Below are positions 24,090 to 32,908 of a stretch of 64,000 nt of DNA, piece after piece. The notes below the pieces were generated by a model. The model was given only the letters and a program-made list of their open reading frames with translations, was not told where the DNA came from and did no database searches. The stretch lies in contig NZ_QOCF01000004.1 in NCBI RefSeq assembly GCF_003318255.1, forward strand, positions 62,001 to 126,000, read 5' to 3'. Positions within the stretch are counted from its first letter, which is position 1. Each line of letters begins with the position of its first letter. Source of the DNA: Ruegeria sp. A3M17 (GTDB lineage: Bacteria; Pseudomonadota; Alphaproteobacteria; Rhodobacterales; Rhodobacteraceae). Made by a program: the position numbers and the translations under genes.

Positions 24090-25007
24090 TCAGATAGGTC
24101 TGGCTGCGCGCGGATCGGGCGCGGGAACTGGATCAGTAGGTGCGGCGACCTTGTCGTCGAACCGGTGAGTAAATTTGAAAACGTCGACGGCGCACACGTC
24201 GATGCAACGAACACAGGTGGTGCAGTCAGGGGAAAGGATCAGTGGCGTGGAACCCGGCTTGCCCTTAAGCGCAGGGGAGATGACCTGATTTTCTGGACAA
24301 ACGGCATAGCAATCCATGCAATCATCGCAGGCTGTCCGGTTCGCAGCGCTAACTCGCAGCAGGCCTTTCGCGCCAATCAGGCCATAAAACGCGCCAACCG
24401 GGCAGATGTGACCGCACCAGCCGTGCCGCGCAACGAACAGGTCGAACACGAAGATGGCAATGATCATGGCCCATACAAACCCCGCACCGAAAATCAGCCC
24501 GCGATGCAGCATGGTGATCGGATTGACCAGCTCCCATGCGATCACGCCTGTAGTGCCCGAGACGATCAGGACAGTGGCCAGCACCCAAAGGCGGGTGCTG
24601 CGCTTGGGTTGCCAGCCTTTCGGCAGGTCCAAACGTCTGTGCACCCAGTTGGCTGCGTCGGTGACTGGGTTGATCGGACAAACCCATGAACAATAGACGC
24701 GCCCACCAATCAGAGCGTAAGCGGCCAGAACGATTACACCACCGATCAGGGCCGTCCATTCCGGCCAGTGTCCGGCGATTGCGCTTTGCATCAGGATCAG
24801 CGGGTCGGTCAGCGGCAGCACGCCCAGCGTCAAAGACCCCGCAAGCGTGCCTTGAACGATCCAGATGCCGCACCACGGTCCCAATAGGAACACCGCCAGA
24901 AAGAGCAACTGGCTTGCGCGGCGCAGCAGCAGGTATTTGTGGGCGCGCAACCTTCCTCTTTCTTGGATAGCCTCCATTCCGACCGGCATATGTGTGCGTG
25001 CACTCAT
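24090..25007 (-). CDS. napH: NapH quinol dehydrogenase membrane subunit
   Basis: A 305-residue integral membrane ferredoxin-type protein that with NapG forms a second quinol-oxidising route to NapAB. Four membrane helices surround two cytoplasmic CxxxCP motifs (CSWVCP and CGHICP), and the C-terminus has two 4Fe-4S sets ([12 protein letters not shown] and [11 protein letters not shown]). Its ATG overlaps the napG stop by 4 nt (ATGA). Length and motif order match NapH. Confidence 0.95.
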   Translation of the reverse strand: MSARTHMPVGMEAIQERGRLRAHKYLLLRRASQLLFLAVFLLGPWCGIWIVQGTLAGSLTLGVLPLTDPLILMQSAIAGHWPEWTALIGGVIVLAAYALIGGRVYCSWVCPINPVTDAANWVHRRLDLPKGWQPKRSTRLWVLATVLIVSGTTGVIAWELVNPITMLHRGLIFGAGFVWAMIIAIFVFDLFVARHGWCGHICPVGAFYGLIGAKGLLRVSAANRTACDDCMDCYAVCPENQVISPALKGKPGSTPLILSPDCTTCVRCIDVCAVDVFKFTHRFDDKVAAPTDPVPAPDPRAARPI

Positions 25008-25822
25008 TGCCCGACCCCCAGCAAATCATATGTGGGGGCGAACCCGCCCGGTGCGGCAAGGTTGTCCGTGCCCGGCCCAGGCAGTCGGTCCGGCAGATCG
25101 ATGAGGCCTTCAACTAGGGGACCGCCTTTGGCCTCTTTCTCTTCCCAGCCTTTGCGGTAGTGATCGGCACTGCTGCCGCGGGCCAAACGTGCAGGCAGGA
25201 CCTTGATCGCGGCCTCGGGCAGAACACAGCTTTTCTCGCACATGCCGCAGCCTGTGCAGTGGTCCGCATGAACTGTCGGGATAAACATTGCGTGGTGGCC
25301 TGAACGTTCGTTATGGGCTGTTTCCAATGTGATCGCCTCATCAATCACAGGGCAGACGCGATAGCAGACGTCGCAGCGCAGGCCGAGGAAGTTCAAGCAG
25401 TTCTCCTGATCGACAAGGACGGCAACGCCCATCTTGGCATCATCAATATTGTCGAGGGCCGGATCCAATGCACCGGTGGGGCAGGCGGCCACGCACGGGA
25501 TGTCGTCACACATTTCACAAGGCACATCCCGCGCTGTGAAATAAGGCGTTCCAGTAGCAACCGCATCCACGCCCAATTCTGCCAGTTTCAATGTGTCGTA
25601 CGGACAATCCCGCACGCAAAGCCCGCAGCGAATGCAAGCGGACAAAAACTCCTTTTCGGGTAAAGCGCCGGGGGGGCGCAACGCTTCGGCCGGCAACGCA
25701 CGGGCATCGCGGGCGAGCCAGGCCAACAATGACCCGGCGACCACGCAGCCGCCCGACGCACGCGCCGCATCCTGCAGGAAGCGACGCCGTTGCGGCGAAA
25801 GTGGTGTACCTTCAGAGGGCAT
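25004..25822 (-). CDS. napG: NapG ferredoxin-type protein, Tat-exported
   Basis: A 272-residue periplasmic iron-sulfur protein with four 4Fe-4S cluster motifs: [43 protein letters not shown] and [11 protein letters not shown]. The N-terminus has a Tat signal ([16 protein letters not shown]). It transfers electrons from NapH toward NapB/NapA. The end overlaps napH by 4 nt, and it begins 27 nt after napA. Confidence 0.95.
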   Translation of the reverse strand: MPSEGTPLSPQRRRFLQDAARASGGCVVAGSLLAWLARDARALPAEALRPPGALPEKEFLSACIRCGLCVRDCPYDTLKLAELGVDAVATGTPYFTARDVPCEMCDDIPCVAACPTGALDPALDNIDDAKMGVAVLVDQENCLNFLGLRCDVCYRVCPVIDEAITLETAHNERSGHHAMFIPTVHADHCTGCGMCEKSCVLPEAAIKVLPARLARGSSADHYRKGWEEKEAKGGPLVEGLIDLPDRLPGPGTDNLAAPGGFAPTYDLLGVGQ

Positions 25823-25849
25823 GGGGACGACCTTTGCCTCGCTTGTCTG

Positions 25850-28342
25850 TTACGCGCGCTCGACTTTGCAGGCGCATTTTTTGTAGTCGGTCTCTTTCGA
25901 CAACGGGCAGGTTGCGTCCAGCGTCAGCTTGTTGGTCAGCTGATGCTCGTCGAACCATGGCATAAAGACCAATCCGCGCGGAACTTTGTTGCGGCCGCGC
26001 GTTTCAACACGGCTTGTGACCTCGCCCCTGCGGGTGGAAAGTACGATCTCTTGACCACGGCGCAAACCGCGATCCTTGGCGTCCTCCGGGTGCATGTAGA
26101 CAACGGCGGACGGAAACGCGCGGTGCAGTTCGGGCACGCGGCGGGTCATCGAACCCGAATGCCAGTGTTCCAGCACACGACCGGTGGACAGCCACAGATC
26201 GAATTCCTCATCCGGTTCCTCGGCGGCGGGCTCATAGGGGGCAAAGATGATCTTGGCCTTGCCGTCCTCGTAGCCGTAAAACTTAACGTCTGCACCTTCC
26301 GGCACATACGGATCATACCCTTCGCGGAAGCGATAGAGTGTTTCCTTGCCGTCGACGACGGGCCAGCGCATACCGCGGGCCTCGTGATACATCTCGAACG
26401 GAGCAAGGTCGTGCGCGTGGCCGCGTCCGAAATCGGCATATTCTTCGAACAGACCTTTCTGAACGTAGAACCCAAAATGCTCGGCGTCGTCGTTGTGGAA
26501 CCCTTCCGCCGTTTCCGACAGCGGGAACTGGTCGACTTTGCCGTTGGCATACAGCACGTCATACATGGTCTTGCCGCGATGCTCGGGCATCTTGGCCAGC
26601 AGCTCTTCGCCCCAGACCTCTTCGATGGTAAAACGTTTCGCGAATTCCATCAGCTGCCACAGGTCCGACTTGGCCTCACCCGGTGCCTGCACCTGCTGGC
26701 GCCAGAATTGGGTGCGGCGCTCGGCATTGCCATAGGCGCCCTCTTTCTCAACCCACATGGCCGTGGGAAGGATCAAGTCGGCCGAAACTGCGGTGACAGT
26801 TGGGTAAGGATCCGAGACTGTGATGAAATTTTCCGGGTTACGGTAACCAGGATAGCCTTCTTCGTTGATGTTTGGCGCGGCTTGCATGTTGTTGTTGCAC
26901 TGGACCCAATAGGCATTCAGTTCGCCGTCCTTCAGTTTGCGGTGCTGCAACACAGCGTGGAAGCCGGGCTTGGGCGGGATAGTGCCCTCGGGGATGTTCC
27001 ATGAGGTTTCGCAGATTTCGCGGTGCTCATCATTCGTAACGACCATGTCCGCCGGCAGACGGTGGGCAAAGGTCCCCACCTCACGCGCCGTCCCACAGGC
27101 CGAAGGCTGACCCGTCAGCGAGAAGGGCGAGTTGCCGGGTTCGGATATCTTTCCCACCAGCAAGTGTACGTTGTACATCAGCGAGTTTGCCCACGACCCG
27201 CGGGTGTGCTGGTTGAAGCCCATGGTCCACAAGCTCATCACTTTACGGTTCGGGTCGGCATATTGCTGGGCCAGTTTCTCCAGCTTGTCTGCAGGGACGC
27301 CAGACAGTTCAGAGGTGTATTCCAGCGTGTAGGCCGCGACCGCTTCGGCGTATTCTTCGAAGCTGATCGGATCCATCTTGCCCGAGTTCGGATTTTCAGC
27401 TTCTTGCTGCAGCGCGTTGCTGTCGCGCAGGCCATAGCCGATATCGGTAGCGGTTTTGGTGATGTTGACGTGTTTCTTGATGAAGTCTTCGTTTACCGCG
27501 CCATTTTGAATGATGTAGTTGGCGATGTAGTTCAGGATCGCCAGATCGGTCTGCGGTTCAAAAACGATGCCGTTGTCCGCCAGCTCGAACGAGCGATGCT
27601 CAAACGTCGACAATACATGTACTTCGCAATCCGGTTTCGTCAGGCGCGTATCGGTCAGGCGGGACCACAGGATCGGGTGCATTTCTGCCATGTTCGAACC
27701 CCACAGAACGAACGTGTCCGCGTGCTCGAAATCGTCATAGCAGCCCATCGGCTCATCAATGCCGAACGTCCGCATAAAGCCCACAACGGCTGATGCCATG
27801 CAGTGCCGTGCGTTGGGGTCGATATTGTTGGACCGGAACCCGGCTTTCATCAGTTTGGAGGCCGCATAGCCTTCCCAAACCGTCCATTGACCGGAACCAA
27901 ACATGCCGACACTGGTCGGGCCTTTCTTGACCAGCGCCTCTTTCCATTTTTTGGCCATGACATCGAACGCTTCGTCCCAGCTGACCGGCTCGAACTCACC
28001 GTTTTTGTCGTATTCGCCGTTGGTCTTGCGCAGCAAAGGCGTAGTCAGTCGATCCTTGCCGTACATAATCTTGGACAGGAAATAGCCCTTGATACAGTTC
28101 AGCCCCCGGTTCACAGGCGCGTCGGGGTCGCCTTGCGTCGCAACGACGCGACCTTCTTTGGTGCCAACCAGAACAGAGCAGCCTGTACCACAGAACCGGC
28201 AAGCCGCCTTGTCCCACCGGATGTCTGGCGCTCCGGCCTGGGCATTTGCTTGACCGGCTGCCAGCGGAATACCAGCGGCTGACGCCGTTGCTGCGGCCGC
28301 AGAGGCCTTGAGAAAAGTCCGACGGGATTCAGAATGTGTCAT
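25850..28342 (-). CDS. napA: Periplasmic nitrate reductase catalytic subunit
   Basis: An 830-residue molybdopterin (bis-MGD) nitrate reductase that reduces nitrate to nitrite in the periplasm. The N-terminus has a Tat signal ([12 protein letters not shown]). The 4Fe-4S ligands begin CRFCGTGC (residues 48-55) with the fourth Cys in GLNCIKG, and the Mo-ligand region RHCMASAV carries the catalytic cysteine. The C-terminal MopB domain has [16 protein letters not shown]. Length fits NapA. The start overlaps the napD stop by 4 nt, as expected for its dedicated chaperone. Confidence 0.97.
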   Translation of the reverse strand: MTHSESRRTFLKASAAAATASAAGIPLAAGQANAQAGAPDIRWDKAACRFCGTGCSVLVGTKEGRVVATQGDPDAPVNRGLNCIKGYFLSKIMYGKDRLTTPLLRKTNGEYDKNGEFEPVSWDEAFDVMAKKWKEALVKKGPTSVGMFGSGQWTVWEGYAASKLMKAGFRSNNIDPNARHCMASAVVGFMRTFGIDEPMGCYDDFEHADTFVLWGSNMAEMHPILWSRLTDTRLTKPDCEVHVLSTFEHRSFELADNGIVFEPQTDLAILNYIANYIIQNGAVNEDFIKKHVNITKTATDIGYGLRDSNALQQEAENPNSGKMDPISFEEYAEAVAAYTLEYTSELSGVPADKLEKLAQQYADPNRKVMSLWTMGFNQHTRGSWANSLMYNVHLLVGKISEPGNSPFSLTGQPSACGTAREVGTFAHRLPADMVVTNDEHREICETSWNIPEGTIPPKPGFHAVLQHRKLKDGELNAYWVQCNNNMQAAPNINEEGYPGYRNPENFITVSDPYPTVTAVSADLILPTAMWVEKEGAYGNAERRTQFWRQQVQAPGEAKSDLWQLMEFAKRFTIEEVWGEELLAKMPEHRGKTMYDVLYANGKVDQFPLSETAEGFHNDDAEHFGFYVQKGLFEEYADFGRGHAHDLAPFEMYHEARGMRWPVVDGKETLYRFREGYDPYVPEGADVKFYGYEDGKAKIIFAPYEPAAEEPDEEFDLWLSTGRVLEHWHSGSMTRRVPELHRAFPSAVVYMHPEDAKDRGLRRGQEIVLSTRRGEVTSRVETRGRNKVPRGLVFMPWFDEHQLTNKLTLDATCPLSKETDYKKCACKVERA

Positions 28343-28632
28343 TGCGTGGGCCTCCGGCTGGGGGTTGGGCTTGGGGCATCGGGCTGCGGATGGGCGTCCG
28401 CGGGATCCTCGAAATGGTGATAAGTCAGTGTCAGTGAGATGACGCCCGGGATCTGGTGCAGATCCATGATGATCTCGGACGCAAGGCGCGATGGCGTGTC
28501 TTCGACGACGACAACAAAACGCCCATCTTCTGTTTCGGCGTGAATTTCGACACCCGGCGTGTCCTTCATCACCCGAGCTGCTGCGCTCGTGTGATCAGGT
28601 GTGACATGGGCGAGACAACCGCAGATGTTCAT
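28339..28632 (-). CDS. napD: NapD signal-peptide-binding chaperone
   Basis: A 97-residue cytoplasmic chaperone that binds the NapA Tat signal and holds back export until the cofactor is inserted. It begins [13 protein letters not shown], the usual NapD start (internal ATG at 28632), which overlaps the napF stop (ATGA). The ferredoxin-like fold pattern is visible ([36 protein letters not shown]). The Pro-rich C-terminal tail is not conserved in the family. Confidence 0.92.
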   Translation of the reverse strand: MNICGCLAHVTPDHTSAAARVMKDTPGVEIHAETEDGRFVVVVEDTPSRLASEIIMDLHQIPGVISLTLTYHHFEDPADAHPQPDAPSPTPSRRPTQ

Positions 28633-29144
28633 TGAGTAGCTTCCATTTGTGGTTGAGGTTGGCGTTCCATCGCAATGGCATCGGCGGGACATAAACTTGT
28701 GCAAATCCCGCAGCCGTTGCATGTATCAAGGTCAAGCACCGGCTCTGCGCGGCCACCGGTCATCAGTTTGAAACGGATCGCGCTTTGTTCGCAATTGTCC
28801 TGACAGATGCGGCAACTGATGCCGTTCATAGATAGGCAGGTGTCCGCTGTAAGCGCGGCGCGCCATGGCCAATCTGGCAGACGGTCAATCCTTAACGCTT
28901 CGGTTGGACAAATCCGGGCGCAGTCACCGCAGAAGGTGCAGGGATTATCAGTGGGCTGGAACCGGGGGTATCCATCTGCCCCGATAACGATCGCATCCTC
29001 GGGGCAAGTATCTGCGCAATCACCACACTTACTGCATGTTTCAACAAAGCACAGCTCAACCGAGCCCGGAGGTCTGGCGATATTGCCGTCCTCTGGTCTG
29101 ATCTTTGCGCTTAGAAACGCGCGTCGGCTGGTCAGTTGTTGCAT
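28629..29144 (-). CDS. napF: NapF ferredoxin-type maturation protein
   Basis: A 171-residue cytoplasmic iron-sulfur protein thought to help NapA maturation. Three ferredoxin-like cluster motifs are visible: CSKCGDCADTCP, CTFCGDCARICP and CNGCGICTSLCP, plus CRICQDNC. The ATG at 29144 gives a start MQQLTSRRAFLSAKIRP typical of NapF; a longer reading to 29192 would translate the inverted repeat at 29160-29186. First gene of napFDAGHBC; napE is absent. Confidence 0.9.
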   Translation of the reverse strand: MQQLTSRRAFLSAKIRPEDGNIARPPGSVELCFVETCSKCGDCADTCPEDAIVIGADGYPRFQPTDNPCTFCGDCARICPTEALRIDRLPDWPWRAALTADTCLSMNGISCRICQDNCEQSAIRFKLMTGGRAEPVLDLDTCNGCGICTSLCPADAIAMERQPQPQMEATQ

Positions 29145-29159
29145 TGCATGCGACCTGGC

Positions 29160-29186
29160 TACACTCGATTCCCGTAATCGAGTGTA
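29160..29186. promoter_or_regulatory. Perfect 11-bp inverted repeat before napF
   Basis: TACACTCGATT (29160-29170) and AATCGAGTGTA (29176-29186) flank CCCGT. It ends 15 nt upstream of the napF ATG, so it is either an operator near the transcription start or a leader hairpin that would fold next to the ribosome site. Confidence 0.6.
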
Positions 29187-29215
29187 TCGCATACCGTGAT
29201 CTGTGGGGGCCTTTT

Positions 29216-29229
29216 TTGATGTAGGTCAT
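29216..29229. promoter_or_regulatory. FNR/DNR-like half-conserved box before napF
   Basis: TTGAT-GTAG-GTCAT matches the FNR consensus TTGAT-N4-ATCAA fully in the left half and at 3 of 5 positions in the right half. It lies 72 nt upstream of napF. An oxygen- or nitrogen-oxide-responsive site is plausible but unproven. Confidence 0.35.
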
Positions 29230-29293
29230 TTTGCCTGTTAAATATTAGCCATTTAAGAAACTTTAATTTTTTGGCCGAAGCGACCCTTTGAGA

Positions 29294-30307
29294 TCATCTG
29301 CGAGGGCGCGCGGTTCGGATCAGCAGAAGAAAGACAAAAACCGATCCCAGCGATGTCGTGACAATACCAACAGGCAGCTCTTGCGGGGCAAGCAACAGAC
29401 GGCTCAGGATATCCGAACCTGTCAGCAAAGCTGCTCCGACAATGGCGGCCGTTGGTACAAGCTGACTGTGCAATGGTCCTGCGATACCGCGCGCGATGTG
29501 CGGAACCATCAAGCCAACAAACCCGATCACGCCCGCAACGGACACAAACACAGCAGTCGCAAGAGCGGCCACAAAGAACATTCGGAACCGCAAGCCCTGA
29601 ACGGGCACACCCAGAGTGGCGGCGGTCAAATCACCAGTCAGCAGCGCATCAAGCCAGCGGCTGCGGTACATCGCATAGGCGAGGATCAACACTAAACCGG
29701 CACAGACCAGCGGGAATGTCTCCCACCGGGCAAGACCCAGACCCCCAAGCATCCAGAAGATAACAGAATGCGCCGCACGGCTGTCGCCCGCGAAAATGAG
29801 ATAATTGGTAATAGCTGAAAACAAAAACGAAACCGCAAGCCCCGCAAGGATCAGTTTTTCGGGCGCGCTTGTGCGCAGCCCATGAACCAAAGCCAGTACA
29901 ATGCCTGATGCGACAAGCCCTCCGAAAAACGCGGCCAGTGGCAGGGTCCAAAAGCCCAACACATCTCCGGTTACTGTAATGACAAAGACAGCCCCCGCCG
30001 CAGCGCCAGAGGACAGGCCGAACAGAAACGGGTCCGCCAGATCGTTGCGTGTGGTGGTTTGCAGGACAACGCCGACGATGCCCAATCCGGCACCGATCAC
30101 GGCGGCAAACAGCGCGCGCGGCAGGCGCAGGTCAAACACGATGCGGTGGAGCGGAGACATTTCCCCTTCCACCAGTCCCGTGCCCAACAGGACACCGGTT
30201 AGCGCGTCAGAGGCCGGAATGGAAGTGGTCCCGTAGACCGTCGAGGTCAGCAAAAGGGCGGCCAATACAGCCGCCCCCAGCAAGAGTGTAAGGCCAAGTC
30301 GGCCCAT
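29294..30307 (-). CDS. FecCD-family ABC permease (BtuC-like)
   Basis: A 337-residue inner-membrane permease with about ten helices, of the FecCD family used for cobalamin, haem and ferric-siderophore import. Family landmarks are LRLPRALFAAVIGAGLGIVG, DPFLFGLSSGAAAGAV and GFVGLMVPHIAR near the ATPase-coupling loop. It starts 1 nt after the binding-protein stop and ends the riboswitch-controlled operon. Because a cobalamin riboswitch precedes the operon, B12 or a cobinoid is the likely cargo; haem or siderophore specificity cannot be read directly. Confidence 0.9.
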   Translation of the reverse strand: MGRLGLTLLLGAAVLAALLLTSTVYGTTSIPASDALTGVLLGTGLVEGEMSPLHRIVFDLRLPRALFAAVIGAGLGIVGVVLQTTTRNDLADPFLFGLSSGAAAGAVFVITVTGDVLGFWTLPLAAFFGGLVASGIVLALVHGLRTSAPEKLILAGLAVSFLFSAITNYLIFAGDSRAAHSVIFWMLGGLGLARWETFPLVCAGLVLILAYAMYRSRWLDALLTGDLTAATLGVPVQGLRFRMFFVAALATAVFVSVAGVIGFVGLMVPHIARGIAGPLHSQLVPTAAIVGAALLTGSDILSRLLLAPQELPVGIVTTSLGSVFVFLLLIRTARPRR

Positions 30308-30308
30308 A

Positions 30309-31259
30309 TCAGTTCAGGCCCGGGTGCATGGCTTTGGCCATTTTCGAAATTGCGTCGATATTTGCTGGTCCGGGTGTCAGCTCTTCGTAGCGCAGACCAA
30401 TCCAGCGTTCGTTCTTGACCGCGTCCGTCTGAGACATCACGGGATGGTCCTGCAGGAACTTGAAGGTATCCGCGGCGCCATTTCCAGTTTGATAATCAAG
30501 TAAAACCAGGAATTCCGGGTTCGAAGCAGCAACAGCCTCCCATGAGGAACGCCCCCAACTGGTGTCCATTTCATGGGTGACGTTCTCGCCGCCGGCGGCA
30601 GCAATCATGGCGTCAGGAATGGCAAACTTACCAGCCGTAAACGGGGCATCGGCGGGGCCGTCCAGCAGGAAAACGCGGGGTTTCGGCAGGTCCGCTGTCT
30701 GTGTCTCAATCGCGGACAGTTCTTCTTTCCAGCCGGAAACCAGCTCCTCTGCCTTGTCTTCAACGTGCATGACTTTGCCCAAGCGAAGGACGTCAGTGAA
30801 CAGTAGGTCCATACTGGCTTCGGGGCGATCCTTATCCAGATGTACGCAGCTTTCGGTCAGGATCATTGTTTTGATGCCGAAGGGCGCAAGCGTGTCCGGG
30901 GTCACGTCACCGCCCGGTTTCATGCCATAGTACCAGCCTGCAAAGAAAAGGTCGGGTTCGACAGCGACCAGATTTTCAACCGTCGGATACTTGGGCGCAA
31001 GTTCCGGGATGTCGCCGCGCAGGGTGTCAAACTCGGGGCTGGTTTTGTACCAGCCAGTGATGCCCGTCAGGCCAACGATCTTGTCCTGCAAACCCAGAGC
31101 AAAGGCCATGTCGGTCATGTTCATGTCGTGCACGACCAGCCGCTCGGGCTGAGTTTCAAACACCATCGGCTCGCCACAATTGTCGACAGTGATCTCGTGC
31201 GCTGTTGCGGCACTTGCAATGCCGCTGATCAGTGCTGCGCACCAGAGTGTTTTGTTCAT
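30309..31259 (-). CDS. Periplasmic substrate-binding protein (BtuF/FecB type)
   Basis: A 316-residue class III (TroA/BtuF fold) binding protein. The Sec signal is residues 1-20 (ending ASAATA). The mature protein starts HEITVDNCGEPMVF and has the two lobes joined by a long helix near residues 150-175. It delivers its ligand to the FecCD permease encoded directly downstream and the ATPase upstream (10-nt gap). Control by the cobalamin riboswitch suggests a cobalamin or precursor ligand. The sequence keeps little of E. coli BtuF, so cobinamide or a metal chelate remain alternatives. Confidence 0.85.
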   Translation of the reverse strand: MNKTLWCAALISGIASAATAHEITVDNCGEPMVFETQPERLVVHDMNMTDMAFALGLQDKIVGLTGITGWYKTSPEFDTLRGDIPELAPKYPTVENLVAVEPDLFFAGWYYGMKPGGDVTPDTLAPFGIKTMILTESCVHLDKDRPEASMDLLFTDVLRLGKVMHVEDKAEELVSGWKEELSAIETQTADLPKPRVFLLDGPADAPFTAGKFAIPDAMIAAAGGENVTHEMDTSWGRSSWEAVAASNPEFLVLLDYQTGNGAADTFKFLQDHPVMSQTDAVKNERWIGLRYEELTPGPANIDAISKMAKAMHPGLN

Positions 31260-31269
31260 GTTGTTTTTC

Positions 31270-32055
31270 CTAGTTTGAGGTAGTGGTTCTTCGGATATCC
31301 AGTGCCGGGATCATGCGGCCTTCGTGCTGAAAGCTAAGATAATCGACACCGAAAGTTTCACGGACCCTTTCGGGTGTCAGCACTTCGTGCACCGGGCCGA
31401 AACCGGTCAGGCGCGTGGATTTCATCAATGCGACATGTGTGGCGAATTCCGGGATCATGACCAGATCATGGACGATCATGACCACTGTTATGCCCAGCTC
31501 GGCCACCAGCGACAGCATGCGTCCCTTGGCGTCCGGGTCCAGATGGTTTGTCGGCTCATCCAGAAACAACAGCGAAGGATTTTGCGCCAGCGCCCTTGCG
31601 ATATGAGCACGCTGACGTTCCCCGCCGGATAACACGGCCATCCGCTTGTCGGCGAGGGCGACGAGTCCGGTCAGTTTCAGGATGCGGTCCAATTCCAAGG
31701 CGTGTTCAGCGGCAGATCGATCGGCGCGGATCGGGATTTGTCCAAGGGCCACGTAGTCGCGTAGAAACAAACGCCCGTCCGGCGATTCCTGCTGACTGAC
31801 TACGGCGATCATTCGGGCGCGGTCCATCGCCGAAAGCTGCCGAAGGCTGCGCCCCTTTACCAAAACGTCCCCCAGCACAATCTCTTCACCGCCGCATAAA
31901 AGATTCAGCAACGTTGTCTTGCCAGCACCGTTTGGGCCGGCAATTGCCAGAGTTGCCCCTTCATTCAGTTCGAAATTGACGTTTTGCAGCAGTACGTCGC
32001 CGTTCAGGGCGTAATACTCCAGTCCGCGCGCCTCAAGGAAAGCTCCGCAGGTCAT
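31270..32055 (-). CDS. ABC transporter ATPase (BtuD/FecE type)
   Basis: A 261-residue nucleotide-binding subunit. Walker A is GPNGAGKT (about residues 41-48), the Q-loop is in VVSQQES, the signature is LSGGERQRAHIARAL and Walker B is LLFLDEPTNHLD. The start overlaps the DUF1636 stop by 4 nt. It would power the FecCD permease at 29294. Length and motifs are typical of the FepC/BtuD group. Confidence 0.92.
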   Translation of the reverse strand: MTCGAFLEARGLEYYALNGDVLLQNVNFELNEGATLAIAGPNGAGKTTLLNLLCGGEEIVLGDVLVKGRSLRQLSAMDRARMIAVVSQQESPDGRLFLRDYVALGQIPIRADRSAAEHALELDRILKLTGLVALADKRMAVLSGGERQRAHIARALAQNPSLLFLDEPTNHLDPDAKGRMLSLVAELGITVVMIVHDLVMIPEFATHVALMKSTRLTGFGPVHEVLTPERVRETFGVDYLSFQHEGRMIPALDIRRTTTSN

Positions 32056-32408
32056 ACGCTTGTCTCCAGCTTTAGCTGTGGTAGGCGCGCCAGGGTCTTT
32101 TCAAGAAGAGCAGGCGGGCGTTGCGTTGCGTTGGTCCAACCATCACCGCTGCGATGGTATTGATGCGCAAATTCGGCCAAAGCATCCACGTCCTCAGCCG
32201 ATTGGATGTCACCGAAAAGGTACTGCGTCTTGTCTAATGACTGAAACCCGACGGTTGTGGGCCGACCGCAACCGGCCATGCAGGAAACGCTGCGGATGCC
32301 AAAACTGGATGGAAGCTTGCTTGCAAGCGCAGCGCGCAATGAATCCGCCCGGTCAGAGCCTTCGCAGGTCTCGCAAATCAGAAGGAAATGATCAGGACTG
32401 ATCGACAT
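32052..32408 (-). CDS. DUF1636 putative [2Fe-2S] metal-binding protein
   Basis: A 118-residue protein of the DUF1636 family, with a thioredoxin-like-ferredoxin arrangement of cysteines: CETC near the N-terminus and CMAGC about 30 residues later, which could hold a [2Fe-2S] cluster. The ATG at 32408 follows GGAG. It overlaps the downstream ATPase by 4 nt and lies inside the end of a 28-codon leader ORF (32478-32392). The family commonly occurs in cobalamin-regulated loci. A role in corrinoid reduction or trafficking is a fair guess, not shown. Confidence 0.8.
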   Translation of the reverse strand: MSISPDHFLLICETCEGSDRADSLRAALASKLPSSFGIRSVSCMAGCGRPTTVGFQSLDKTQYLFGDIQSAEDVDALAEFAHQYHRSGDGWTNATQRPPALLEKTLARLPQLKLETSV

Positions 32409-32478
32409 GGCCCACTCCGCCTGTTGCCAAGCGCGGACAGAAGGTGCCAATCATGTCATCACGTCTTAGACGTGTCAT
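32392..32478 (-). CDS. 28-codon leader ORF below the cobalamin riboswitch
   Basis: A short ORF beginning MTRLRRDDMIGTFCPRLATG (28 residues). It has the strongest ribosome site in the operon (GGAAGGAGG, 5 nt from the ATG), placed where a riboswitch expression platform is expected. Its stop lies 17 nt inside the DUF1636 gene, in a different frame, so ribosomes finishing it could reinitiate at the weaker DUF1636 start. A CACGTCT-T-AGACGTG dyad (32460-32474) directly follows its start codon. The peptide itself is not recognised; it may be a coupling device rather than a functional protein. Confidence 0.5.
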   Translation of the reverse strand: MTRLRRDDMIGTFCPRLATGGVGHVDQS

Positions 32479-32523
32479 AAAGCCTCCTTCCAGGACGCCC
32501 CGCCCCGGGTTGGTTGAACATCG

Positions 32524-32702
32524 GATGGTAGGTCTCCTGACTTGCGGGTCGTGGCTTGGCCATCCTTCCCGACCCATTTTGGGCCAGTGGGTATTTGGCG
32601 TCGCTCACCGCTTACAGTTGCGGGGGCAGTCACGGACTTGGCGCTTGTTGGCAACCTCACCGTATTCCCTTTTCATCCCTTGGCGAACCACAGGGAACCA
32701 TC
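32524..32702 (-). ncRNA. Cobalamin (AdoCbl) riboswitch
   Basis: On the minus strand this contains the conserved core CUGCCCCCGCAACUGUAAGCGG in two adjoining parts (32629-32608), the downstream AGUCAGGAGACCUACC element (about 32542-32526) and the GGGAAUACGGUGAG stretch (about 32674-32661). GAUGGU (32702-32697) and ACCAUC (32529-32524) can close the P1 stem. It precedes the DUF1636-ABC uptake operon, so high B12 should shut off uptake, probably by masking the ribosome site at 32483-32491. Confidence 0.92.
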
Positions 32703-32908
32703 GCGGTGATGCTTGCCCGAGTTCCGAATTTGGGTCAAGCGATAATCCGCGCCGCCCCACGAGCAGAGGTCATTTGTCATTTGCCATTGATCTGACTACG
32801 CTGCGTCGCAGAAATGTAGGGACAAAGGTGGATATGTTCTGGTTCCGGGAGGCCGAACATCCAATATTTGTAACGACGAACATGCATTCGAAAACAAAGC
32901 CGGACGAG

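Noticed and set aside
25790..27004. 404-codon open frame on the plus strand opposite napA
   Set aside because: It is antisense to a certain napA gene, lacks family resemblance and reflects the GC bias of the napA codons.
32444..32908. Long N-terminal extension of the MaoC-Pta frame
   Set aside because: It would translate through the cobalamin riboswitch on the opposite strand and resembles no protein; the MaoC domain begins after 32909.
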